A stretch of 6,439 nt of DNA from an uncultured Ruminococcus sp. (GTDB lineage Bacteria; Bacillota; Clostridia; Oscillospirales; Acutalibacteraceae), in contig CALBHM010000418.1 of NCBI GenBank assembly GCA_937892835.1, positions 1 through 6,439 on the forward strand, in the 5' to 3' direction. Positions 1 through 4,743 of the stretch are shown in pieces. Below the pieces are notes generated by a model, which was not told where the DNA came from, ran no database searches, and worked only from the letters and a program-made list of their open reading frames with translations. Position numbers and translations under genes: made by a program. The stretch's first letter is position 1. Each line of letters begins with the position of its first letter.

Positions 1-812
1 GCCTGGAAGTCAGTTACAATGCTGTCCTGAAGACCGTATTTCTCAGCGATAGTCTTAACTGTTCCGTCAGCGACAAGCTCGGAAATTGCCGTGTTGACTG
101 CTGCAACAATGTCAGAACCCTTTCTGAAAGCAATACCGTAGGATTCGTTGTCACCAAGCTTAACGTCCTTCATGATTGAAAGGTTGCTGTAGGTCTTGCC
201 CTCAACAAGCATTGAACCGGCCATAACGTAGTCGATAACACATGCTGCAGCCTGTCCGCTCTGTACCTGAAGGAGAGCGTCGCTCTGGCTTTCAACTGGC
301 TTATAGCTCTTGGAAAGTGTTGCATTGGCCTGGATTGCCGATTCACCTGCGGAACCCTGCTCTGCAACTATGGTCTGACCAGCAAGGCTTTCAACCGTAG
401 TGTACTTTGTGTCCTTAACAACAATTACCTGATAGTTTGTCATGTATGCGCCGGAAACATCGGCAACGTTCTTGATTGCATCGGTGATTGTCATACCGTT
501 CCAGATGGCGTCGATTGACTTCGTGTTAAGCTCGTTTTCTTTCTGACCCCAGGTGATTACCTTGAATTCAGCAGTAACGCCGAGCTTCTCGCATACCTTT
601 CTTGCAAGGTCAGCGTCGAAGCCGATCCATTCGCCGTTAGTGTCTTTGTAGTCCATCGGGTCGAAATCGGTGATTCCGATAACAAGCTTTCCATTGTTCT
701 TAACATATTCAAGGTCGCTGTCTGTCGCAGTTTTCTTATCGCCGCAGCCTGCGAAGATGAATGTCATTGCTGCCATAAGTACGGCAAGCGTGATTGCAAT
801 AATTTTTTTCAT
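1..812 (-). CDS. Polar amino acid ABC transporter substrate-binding lipoprotein (3' end outside window)
   Basis: The frame starts at ATG (810-812) and stays open for 270 codons to the window edge, so only the C-terminal end is missing; family members are usually about 260-290 residues. It is probably the extracellular receptor of an amino acid importer of the SBP_bac_3 family. Residues 1-23 form a lipoprotein signal: MKK, a hydrophobic stretch, then FAGC with Cys23 as the lipidated residue (Phe at -3 is not the preferred residue). Family marks follow in order: KLVIGITDFDPMDY near 42-55, GFDADLARKV at 64-73, WNGMTITD at 104-111, EQGSAGESAI at 151-160, and Asp194 in ACVIDYVMA. Asp194 aligns with the conserved Asp that binds the ligand amino group. 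The Arg normally three residues after the TIT Thr is Ile113, and DFSxPY reads DVSGAY, so the ligand is hard to predict. GGAGG lies just upstream of the start. Permease and ATPase genes are not in view and may lie to the left. Confidence 0.93.
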   Translation of the reverse strand, partial: MKKIIAITLAVLMAAMTFIFAGCGDKKTATDSDLEYVKNNGKLVIGITDFDPMDYKDTNGEWIGFDADLARKVCEKLGVTAEFKVITWGQKENELNTKSIDAIWNGMTITDAIKNVADVSGAYMTNYQVIVVKDTKYTTVESLAGQTIVAEQGSAGESAIQANATLSKSYKPVESQSDALLQVQSGQAAACVIDYVMAGSMLVEGKTYSNLSIMKDVKLGDNESYGIAFRKGSDIVAAVNTAISELVADGTVKTIAEKYGLQDSIVTDFQ

Positions 813-843
813 AATGTTTTCCTCCAAACTTTATTGTGGTAGT

Positions 844-872
844 ATAGTAGCACATTAGCACACTAAAGTCAA
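844..872 (-). promoter_or_regulatory. Sigma-A-type promoter of the binding-protein gene
   Basis: On the minus strand TTGACT (867-872) is followed after exactly 17 bases by TACTAT (844-849). The 5' leader would be only about 25 bases before the SD and ATG at 812. The spacer holds two near-identical 8-mers in direct orientation, TAGTGTGC and TAATGTGC, which could be a repressor site, although that is inference. Confidence 0.75.
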
Positions 873-899
873 GAGCTTTTTTCAAAATATTTTAAAAAA

Positions 900-1166
900 T
901 TATTTTATTTTATATTTTTCCTTGAATTCGGATATTTTCTGAGCCTCTGCCTTTTCGTTTTTTACGGTTTTGATGTACTTATAAACAAAATATCCCGCAA
1001 AAAGAAGCCAAAGAACGGCAAGCATATACCATACTCCGTTTGAATAAACCTTATGCTCGGCAACAATAAGCACAATCTGAACGCCGCACATGAAAACGCC
1101 GAGAACGGCAAAGATGATATAAAGTATCTTTTTGCTGATAATGTCAGAAAGCTTTTCCTTTTCCAT
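900..1166 (-). CDS. Small two-helix membrane protein, unknown function
   Basis: This 88-residue protein is not one I recognise. A short charged N-terminus (MEKEKLSD) precedes a hydrophobic helix at about 13-35. A polar turn of about ten residues (EHKVYSNG) leads to a second helix at about 45-63 rich in Trp, Leu and Phe, and then a strongly charged tail (66-88, KNEKAEAQKISEFKEKYK) that could be helical and cytosolic. By the positive-inside rule both ends are probably cytoplasmic. The start is well supported: CGGAGGT lies 7 bases upstream of ATG at 1166. It has its own promoter in the 67-base gap after the HAD gene, though readthrough from that gene is also possible because no terminator is visible between them. 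Its stop codon is about 30 bases upstream of the next gene's -35 box. The gene is probably real given its SD, promoter and coherent membrane topology. Confidence 0.82.
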   Translation of the reverse strand: MEKEKLSDIISKKILYIIFAVLGVFMCGVQIVLIVAEHKVYSNGVWYMLAVLWLLFAGYFVYKYIKTVKNEKAEAQKISEFKEKYKIK

Positions 1167-1198
1167 ATCAACACCTCCGTATTAATTAACCATTGTAA

Positions 1199-1227
1199 AT
1201 TTTAACATATATAAATGTATTTTGCAA
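1199..1227 (-). promoter_or_regulatory. Probable promoter of the small membrane protein gene
   Basis: On the minus strand TTGCAA (1222-1227) and TAAAAT (1199-1204) are separated by 17 bases, 33 bases before the ATG. It lies in the short AT-rich gap after the HAD stop codon. AT-richness raises the chance of a spurious match. Confidence 0.55.
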
Positions 1228-1233
1228 TAAGAA

Positions 1234-1857
1234 TTATTTTTTGTCAATGAGTGAAAGAATTTCCCTGAATGAACTAAATTTATAATCGTAGCTGTCAACC
1301 GTGCCGAAGCCGTATGCGGCAAAGCCGAAGGGAATTCCGGCAATCGAGGCGGCGTTTTTATCGCCCTGAGTGTCACCGATATAAAGTGAATTCTTAAATC
1401 CGTGCTTTGTGATAACTTTTTTGATGTTTTCTCCCTTTGAAAGCGTCTCCGGATCTTCAAAAACAGTGTCGCAAAAATATTTACCAAGCTTGTGATATGA
1501 GAGAAAAGCGTCCATGTAGCTCTCCTGACAGTTGCTTACAACATATAATTTAAAATGCTTGCTCAATTCTGCAAGAGTTTCCTCAACACCGTCATAAAGA
1601 ATTCCGCCGTGTTCTCTCAATTCACCGACGCACGCAACAGTTGCTTCATCAAAGAATCGCTCAGATAAAGCCTTGTCCATATTCGGAAAAAGCTTGTTCA
1701 TCAAATCAATACGGTTAAGTCCCATGACCGAGCGAATTTGTTCATCGGTCGGCAGGGGAATGCGGTAGTTTTCGGCAACCTTCTGCCAGGACGAGGTTAT
1801 ACAATTCATGGAACTCCAAAGCGTTCCGTCAAGATCAAATCCGATACTGTCAAACAT
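1234..1857 (-). CDS. HAD superfamily hydrolase (phosphoglycolate phosphatase/PpaX-like, subfamily IA)
   Basis: This 207-residue soluble phosphatase carries all four HAD motifs. Motif I is FDLDGTL at 7-13, with nucleophile Asp8 and acid/base Asp10. Motif II is VVSN at 106-109 (Ser108). Motif III is Lys141 in LSKGENIKK. Motif IV is GDTQGDKNAA at 161-170, with the Mg2+-binding acidic pair Asp162 and Asp166. The helical segment between motifs I and II (about 15-90) is the C1 cap that sets substrate choice. The family hydrolyses small phosphate esters through a phospho-aspartate intermediate. The substrate cannot be read from sequence; phosphoglycolate, pyrophosphate or a sugar phosphate are all possible. 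The start at 1857 is preferred over an in-frame ATG 33 bases upstream because GGAGGTGC lies immediately before the internal ATG, inside the longer reading. The gene has its own strong promoter and no visible terminator. Confidence 0.93.
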   Translation of the reverse strand: MFDSIGFDLDGTLWSSMNCITSSWQKVAENYRIPLPTDEQIRSVMGLNRIDLMNKLFPNMDKALSERFFDEATVACVGELREHGGILYDGVEETLAELSKHFKLYVVSNCQESYMDAFLSYHKLGKYFCDTVFEDPETLSKGENIKKVITKHGFKNSLYIGDTQGDKNAASIAGIPFGFAAYGFGTVDSYDYKFSSFREILSLIDKK

Positions 1858-1881
1858 AATAGCACCTCCGTGTATACATAT

Positions 1882-1910
1882 ATAATACAAGCAAACGCCG
1901 GCTGTGTCAA
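1882..1910 (-). promoter_or_regulatory. Strong sigma-A-type promoter of the HAD gene
   Basis: On the minus strand a consensus TTGACA (1905-1910) is followed after 17 bases by TATTAT (1882-1887), about 25 bases from the SD. The -35 box is the end of the proximal copy of a 26-bp tandem repeat. Confidence 0.82.
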
Positions 1911-1956
1911 ATACTAAATAATTTCATAAATGTCAAATACTAAATAATTTCATAAA
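1905..1956. repeat. Perfect 26-bp tandem direct repeat between divergent promoters
   Basis: Bases 1905-1930 and 1931-1956 are identical over 26 positions with no spacer. On the plus strand the unit begins TGTCAAATACTAAATAA and ends CATAAA. Each copy ends, on the minus strand, with a TTGACA hexamer. The proximal copy supplies the -35 box of the HAD promoter. The distal copy has only a weak -10 (TATTTG) at 17 bases. The rplU -35 box begins 5 bases beyond the array. Confidence 0.97.
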
Positions 1957-1960
1957 ACGG

Positions 1961-1989
1961 TTGACAAAACTTGACCCTTGTGGTAAAAT
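1961..1989 (+). promoter_or_regulatory. Promoter of the rplU-prp-rpmA operon
   Basis: TTGACA (1961-1966) and TAAAAT (1984-1989) are separated by 17 bases, a near-consensus strong promoter as expected for ribosomal protein genes. Transcription would start near 1996, giving a leader of about 90 bases. Confidence 0.85.
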
Positions 1990-1995
1990 TCTAAA

Positions 1996-2085
1996 TACCG
2001 CATATTACGGGCGTCGCTTTCGAGCGACACAAGTGATTTATTCCGCCCCACGTAGCGAGTCCATAATAAAGGAAGGTTAGTTAGA
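1996..2085 (+). ncRNA. Probable ribosomal protein L21 leader (cis-regulatory RNA)
   Basis: The region upstream of rplU folds locally. A perfect 6-bp stem GTCGCT/AGCGAC (2013-2018 with 2023-2028) is closed by a UUCG tetraloop. GGGC (2009-2012) can pair with GCCC (2045-2048) to enclose it. A structured leader in front of rplU-ysxB-rpmA is known in Firmicutes (Rfam L21 leader family) and is thought to mediate autoregulation by L21. I assign it by position and stem content, not by a covariance match. A second AGCGA at 2054-2058 offers an alternative partner for the first arm. The SD AAAGGAAGG lies about 9 bases before the rplU ATG. Confidence 0.65.
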
Positions 2086-2397
2086 ATGTACGCAATCATC
2101 GTTACCGGCGGCAAGCAGTACAAGGTTGAGGCTGGAGACACCCTCTACATTGAGAAGCTTGACGTTGAAGCTGACAGCGAAGTTGTTTTTGACAAGGTTA
2201 TCGCAGTCGGTAAGGAAGATGGCATTGTTGTAGGCGCTCCGTATGTTGACGGTGCAACTGTAACGGCAAAGGCTGTCAAGAATGGCAAGGCAAAGAAGGT
2301 AGTTGTATTTACCTACAAGCCGAAGAAGAACGAGAAGCGCAAGATGGGTCACAGACAGCCCTACACTAAGGTAGAAATCTCAGCTATCAACGCATAA
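2086..2397 (+). CDS. rplU: 50S ribosomal protein L21
   Basis: This 103-residue protein has the normal length for bacterial L21, a 23S-binding protein of the large subunit that lies near L20. The N-terminus MYAIIVTGGKQYKVEAGD is the characteristic L21 start, and the C-terminal signature KKNEKRKMGHRQPYTKV (about 80-96) is intact. It is the first gene of rplU-prp-rpmA, with a strong promoter and structured leader upstream and an AAAGGAAGG SD. Its stop codon is three bases before the prp start, so the two are probably translationally coupled. Nothing is anomalous in length or motifs. Confidence 0.98.
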   Translation: MYAIIVTGGKQYKVEAGDTLYIEKLDVEADSEVVFDKVIAVGKEDGIVVGAPYVDGATVTAKAVKNGKAKKVVVFTYKPKKNEKRKMGHRQPYTKVEISAINA

Positions 2398-2400
2398 GCA

Positions 2401-2724
2401 ATGATTAAAATTGATTTCTTCTGTTCGGATAAATCAATCGTGGGCTTCGCAATCAGCGGCCATTCAGGCTCGGCAGAGGCCGGTTTGGACATTATATGTT
2501 CGGCAGTTTCCTCGGCGGCTTATATGGCGGCGAATACGATTACCGAGATTGTTAAGTGCGATGCGGAGGACGATGTTTCCGACGGATTCATGAGTTTTCA
2601 CGTCAAGTCAAAATTATCCGATGCGCAGCAAATTCTTGAGGGCTTAAAGCTTCATTTTGAGGCTTTAGCCGCAGATTATCCAGACAACATTAAAGTAACA
2701 CTACGGAGGTGTCAAAATGCTTAA
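2401..2724 (+). CDS. prp: Ribosomal-processing cysteine protease Prp (YsxB family)
   Basis: This 107-residue protein is a Prp, the protease that removes the N-terminal extension of L27 before it enters the 50S subunit in Firmicutes and relatives. The diagnostic segment GHSGSAEAGLDIICSAVS spans residues 20-37 and carries the catalytic pair His21 and Cys33, at the spacing known from Staphylococcus aureus Prp (His22/Cys34). Its substrate gene lies directly downstream, and the two reading frames overlap by 8 bases; the rpmA SD lies within the last codons of prp. No SD precedes the prp start, only the end of rplU and three bases, so expression probably depends on ribosomes finishing L21. That would keep the enzyme well below its substrates. 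The position between rplU and rpmA is the classical one for this family. Confidence 0.95.
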   Translation: MIKIDFFCSDKSIVGFAISGHSGSAEAGLDIICSAVSSAAYMAANTITEIVKCDAEDDVSDGFMSFHVKSKLSDAQQILEGLKLHFEALAADYPDNIKVTLRRCQNA

Positions 2725-3001
2725 GATCAACATTCAGCTTTTCGCTCATAAGAAAGGTATGGGTTCCACCCGTAACGGCCGTGATTCCGAGTCAAAGAGA
2801 CTTGGCGCAAAGCGTGCAGACGGTCAGTTTGTTCTTGCAGGTAACATCCTTTACAAGCAGCGCGGAACACACATCCATCCGGGCAACAACGTTGGCAAGG
2901 GTTCTGACGATACTCTTTTCGCTCTCATCGACGGTACTGTTAAGTACGAGCGTTGGGGCAAGGATCGCAAGAAGGTCAGCGTATATCCCGTTGAGCAGTA
3001 A
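2717..3001 (+). CDS. rpmA: 50S ribosomal protein L27 with Prp-cleavable N-terminal extension
   Basis: This 94-residue L27 reaches toward the peptidyl transferase centre through its N-terminus. The body is typical: KKGMGSTRNGRDSESKRLG at 12-30, and the signature GNILYKQRGTHIHPG at 42-56, with Lys where the usual motif has Arg before QRG. The first nine residues, MLKINIQLF, form the extension known in Firmicutes, and Phe9-Ala10 is the expected Prp cleavage site, leaving a mature protein beginning AHKKG. The start is set by ACGGAGGTG 7 bases upstream, inside prp. The overlap with prp suggests coupled translation. It is the last gene of the operon; a palindromic element begins six bases after the stop codon and the operon terminator lies beyond it. 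Confidence 0.98.
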   Translation: MLKINIQLFAHKKGMGSTRNGRDSESKRLGAKRADGQFVLAGNILYKQRGTHIHPGNNVGKGSDDTLFALIDGTVKYERWGKDRKKVSVYPVEQ

Positions 3002-3007
3002 TCTTTA

Positions 3008-3176
3008 TTAAGGCAAAACCGCACAAATTGAGGCGCACGCTTTGCTTGAATCTGTTTCCGCCATGCTGCACAAAAATTTCTTGACTTGCGCCAGCAAGTC
3101 TGCAAAATTTCTGTACAACCTGACGGAAAATCTTACTGCGCAATTCGTACACCCCAATTGTGCAGTGTTGCCTTAA
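3008..3176. mobile_element. MITE-like 169-bp full-length imperfect palindrome
   Basis: The ends are inverted repeats of about 22 bases: 3008-3030 (TTAAGGCAA then GCACAAATTG) and 3155-3176 (CAATTGTGC then TTGCCTTAA). TTAA at both outer edges could be part of the repeats or a target duplication. The palindrome continues inward with imperfect matches (for example TTTCCG at 3055-3060 with CGGAAA at 3124-3129) to a central 7-bp hairpin, GACTTGC (3083-3089) with GCAAGTC (3094-3100). It has no coding capacity. Size, TIRs and absence of an ORF fit a non-autonomous miniature element, but only further genomic copies would prove mobility. It separates rpmA from its terminator. Confidence 0.7.
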
Positions 3177-3178
3177 AG

Positions 3179-3218
3179 AAAAGGTCGTTGAATTCTAGCA
3201 ATTCAACGGTCTTTTTTC
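3179..3218 (+). terminator. Rho-independent terminator of the rplU-prp-rpmA operon
   Basis: A 14-bp stem pairs 3181-3194 with 3200-3213 around a 5-base loop (CTAGC), followed by a run of six T. Two of the pairs are G-T/T-G wobbles that exist only in the plus-strand RNA, so the terminator works rightward. It lies about 180 bases after rpmA because of the inserted palindrome. Confidence 0.88.
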
Positions 3219-3233
3219 TTTGCAAAAATAATA

Positions 3234-3262
3234 TTGTAAAAAGCGCATAGTTATGTTAAAGT
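3234..3262 (+). promoter_or_regulatory. Probable promoter of the XRE regulator gene
   Basis: TTGTAA (3234-3239) and TAAAGT (3257-3262) have a 17-base spacer, and transcription would begin about 20 bases before the start codon. Both hexamers are imperfect, so strength is probably modest. Confidence 0.5.
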
Positions 3263-3290
3263 AATAGAAAATATTTTTCAGGGTGAAATC

Positions 3291-3920
3291 ATGCTTAACG
3301 AAGATGAGATAAAAAAGATTTTCGGTCAGCGATTGACCGAGGCAAGAAAGGCGTGCGGAATAACTCAGTTGAGCCTTGCCGAAAAATTGAATTACAGCGA
3401 CAAAGCGGTTTCAAAATGGGAGAGAGGGGAGAGCCTGCCCGATGTTCTGACGATAATGAAAATCGGCGAAGCTCTCGGCGTTACGATGTCGTACCTTTTA
3501 GGCGAGGAGGACAAACCGAAAACCCCGGACAGAATTGTCAATGAGAAGCGTTCCAAGCGTTCGATTTCCGTGTTTGTGCCGCTTGTTTCAGCGATCGGAA
3601 TTTATTTCATTGCATCGGTTTTGTTCTTAATTTTTAAGCAGATTCCGTCAGTTGCGCCGTATGCCGACTATTCGTTCCTGTTTGCACTGCCAGTTGTGTT
3701 CATCACGCTGAGCGTATTTTCTTTTATCTGGTGGCACAACATTTCACAATGCATTTGCCTGTCGCTTTTGATTTGGTCTACGTTTGCAAGCATTTACACG
3801 GCGGTCGATTTGTTCACGAATCTGCCGGATTTCAAGTACATTTTCTTTTCAAGCGCAATACTTCAAGTTATTTGCATAATCGTGTTCGTATTTGTGCATT
3901 TCAAGAAAAAGAATAAATGA
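3291..3920 (+). CDS. XRE-family transcriptional regulator with C-terminal four-helix membrane domain
   Basis: This 209-residue protein begins with a Cro/C1-type helix-turn-helix at about 12-70. The recognisable run is GQRLTEARKACGITQLSLAEKLNYSDKAVSKWERGESLPDV, with the recognition helix around 35-46. A charged linker (72-91) leads into four predicted transmembrane helices at about 93-115, 127-148, 151-174 and 182-204, ending in the positive tail HFKKKNK. This architecture is common in Clostridia. It suggests a membrane-tethered DNA-binding protein that may respond to a membrane or envelope signal; the signal and targets are unknown. The SD is weak (AGGG 8 bases before ATG). It has its own promoter and a hairpin at its 3' end, so it is probably monocistronic. 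Codon choice is less biased than in the flanking ribosomal genes. No partner gene such as a transporter adjoins it. Confidence 0.9.
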   Translation: MLNEDEIKKIFGQRLTEARKACGITQLSLAEKLNYSDKAVSKWERGESLPDVLTIMKIGEALGVTMSYLLGEEDKPKTPDRIVNEKRSKRSISVFVPLVSAIGIYFIASVLFLIFKQIPSVAPYADYSFLFALPVVFITLSVFSFIWWHNISQCICLSLLIWSTFASIYTAVDLFTNLPDFKYIFFSSAILQVICIIVFVFVHFKKKNK

Positions 3921-3955
3921 TAAAAGCTCGCTTCGATATCTGTTGCGAGCTTTTA
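3921..3955. terminator. Terminator-like hairpin after the XRE gene, possibly bidirectional
   Basis: Immediately after the TGA stop, an 11-bp perfect stem pairs 3921-3931 (TAAAAGCTCGC) with 3945-3955 across a 13-base loop. The A-rich outer arm and TTTT on the other side make it symmetric, so it could end transcripts from either direction. The T tract is short, so efficiency is uncertain. Confidence 0.65.
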
Positions 3956-4078
3956 CAGTGTAATCAGCAGAGGATCGTTGACCACTGTCGACATAAGTTC
4001 AGATGAAACCTGCTAAGGCCTCCCTTCGAGGGAAGCGAGGTTTCTGTGCCTAAAGCTATATTTCTCAAGCTTTCAAGG
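3955..4078. other. Cluster of three consecutive hairpins, possible structured RNA
   Basis: No gene is visible in 3956-4201. Three adjoining folds are. Hairpin A: ACAGTG (3955-3960) with CACTGT (3983-3988), enclosing TCAGC/GTTGA (3964-3968 with 3977-3981). Hairpin B: GAAACCT (4005-4011) with AGGTTTC (4038-4044), enclosing TCCCT/AGGGA (4021-4025 with 4029-4033). Hairpin C: CCTAAAGCT (4049-4057) with AGCTTT plus AGG (4068-4078), with a 2-base bulge. Wobble evidence for the transcribed strand is mixed. I do not recognise a known riboswitch or RNA class. It could be a small RNA on either strand or a remnant repeat. Confidence 0.4.
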
Positions 4079-4201
4079 TATGACGAAACGCAGAAAAGGT
4101 ATATTTTGTGCGGCCGACGGCAAAATAAATCGTCAAAAAAAGCATTGATTTTGATTTATTCCCCGAATTTTCAAAAAATTAGAATATTTTTACAAAAACA
4201 C
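4079..4201. other. AT-rich intergenic spacer before the str promoter
   Basis: No gene is visible. An imperfect AT-rich hairpin pairs AATAAATC (4124-4131) with GATTTATT (4153-4160). The A/T tracts at about 4172-4200, directly before the -35 box, resemble an UP element that could strengthen the str promoter; that is inference. Confidence 0.4.
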
Positions 4202-4231
4202 TTGACAATATATATGCATAAGTGATAGAAT
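4202..4231 (+). promoter_or_regulatory. Promoter of the str operon (rpsL-rpsG-fusA)
   Basis: A consensus TTGACA (4202-4207) and TAGAAT (4226-4231) are separated by 18 bases. A/T tracts upstream could act as an UP element. Transcription would start near 4238. Confidence 0.78.
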
Positions 4232-4237
4232 ACCAAG

Positions 4238-4323
4238 GATTGATAATGTGATTTATTATGTGTCGTCATGGGCATATGATTTGTCAATATTCAAAATTTT
4301 CAAGAAAGGAGATGTAGTTTTTG
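4238..4323 (+). promoter_or_regulatory. rpsL leader and TTG translation start
   Basis: The leader is about 83 bases and AT-rich, with no strong hairpin. AAAGGAG (4305-4311) lies 9 bases before TTG (4321-4323). The only nearby ATG (4312) is followed at once by TAG, so TTG is the start, giving the canonical MPTFNQLVRN. Confidence 0.88.
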
Positions 4324-4743
4324 CCTACCTTTAATCAGTTAGTTAGAAACGGCAGACAGACTATCGAAAAGAAAGCAAAGGCTCCGGCACTTCTCAAGGG
4401 TCTCAATTCTAAGAAGAACATTGTTACAGATCAGAATTCACCTCAGAAGCGCGGCGTTTGCACAGCAGTTAAGACTGCTACACCTAAGAAGCCTAACTCG
4501 GCTCTTCGTAAGATCGCCAGAGTTCGTCTTACAAACGGTATCGAAGTTTCTTCGTATATCCCGGGTGTAGGTCATAACCTTCAGGAGCACAGCGTTGTTC
4601 TTATTCGTGGCGGTCGTGTTAAGGACCTTCCCGGTGTTCGTTACCACATCATCCGCGGTACACTCGATACTCAGGGTGTTAACGGAAGAATGCAGTCCCG
4701 TTCAAAGTACGGTGCTAAGCGTCCGAAGGCTGCTAAAAAGTAA
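4321..4743 (+). CDS. rpsL: 30S ribosomal protein S12
   Basis: This 140-residue S12 belongs to the decoding centre of the small subunit. It is longer than the 124-residue E. coli protein because of an insertion at about 25-40, as is usual in Firmicutes. The body is highly conserved: PQKRGVCTAVKTATPKKPNSALRK (41-64) and VVLIRGGRVKDLPGVRYHIIRG (92-113). The residues equivalent to the streptomycin-resistance positions Lys42 and Lys87 of E. coli are both Lys (Lys56 and Lys101), the sensitive state. The aspartate methylthiolated in other bacteria corresponds to Asp102. The initiation codon is TTG, uncommon for such a highly expressed gene. It heads the str operon, and a 180-base gap separates it from rpsG. 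Confidence 0.98.
   Translation: MPTFNQLVRNGRQTIEKKAKAPALLKGLNSKKNIVTDQNSPQKRGVCTAVKTATPKKPNSALRKIARVRLTNGIEVSSYIPGVGHNLQEHSVVLIRGGRVKDLPGVRYHIIRGTLDTQGVNGRMQSRSKYGAKRPKAAKK

Noticed and set aside
1858..1890. Eleven-residue N-terminal extension of the HAD protein
   Set aside because: The SD for the inner ATG lies within it, and the HAD fold normally begins a few residues before DxDGT.
1905..1956. Spo0A boxes in the tandem repeat (TGTCAAA)
   Set aside because: The match to TGNCGAA misses the central G, and such short AT-rich matches are expected by chance.
2851..3105. 84-codon minus-strand frame over rpmA and the palindrome
   Set aside because: It is a shadow of the L27 gene, with no SD and no recognisable protein features.
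3008..3176. The palindrome as the rpmA transcription terminator
   Set aside because: Its right end is not followed by a T run; the next hairpin (3179-3218) has the U tract and right polarity.
3955..4130. Known riboswitch or housekeeping RNA (c-di-GMP, c-di-AMP, SAM, 6S, SRP, RNase P, tmRNA)
   Set aside because: None of the conserved core sequences I know for these classes could be found on either strand.
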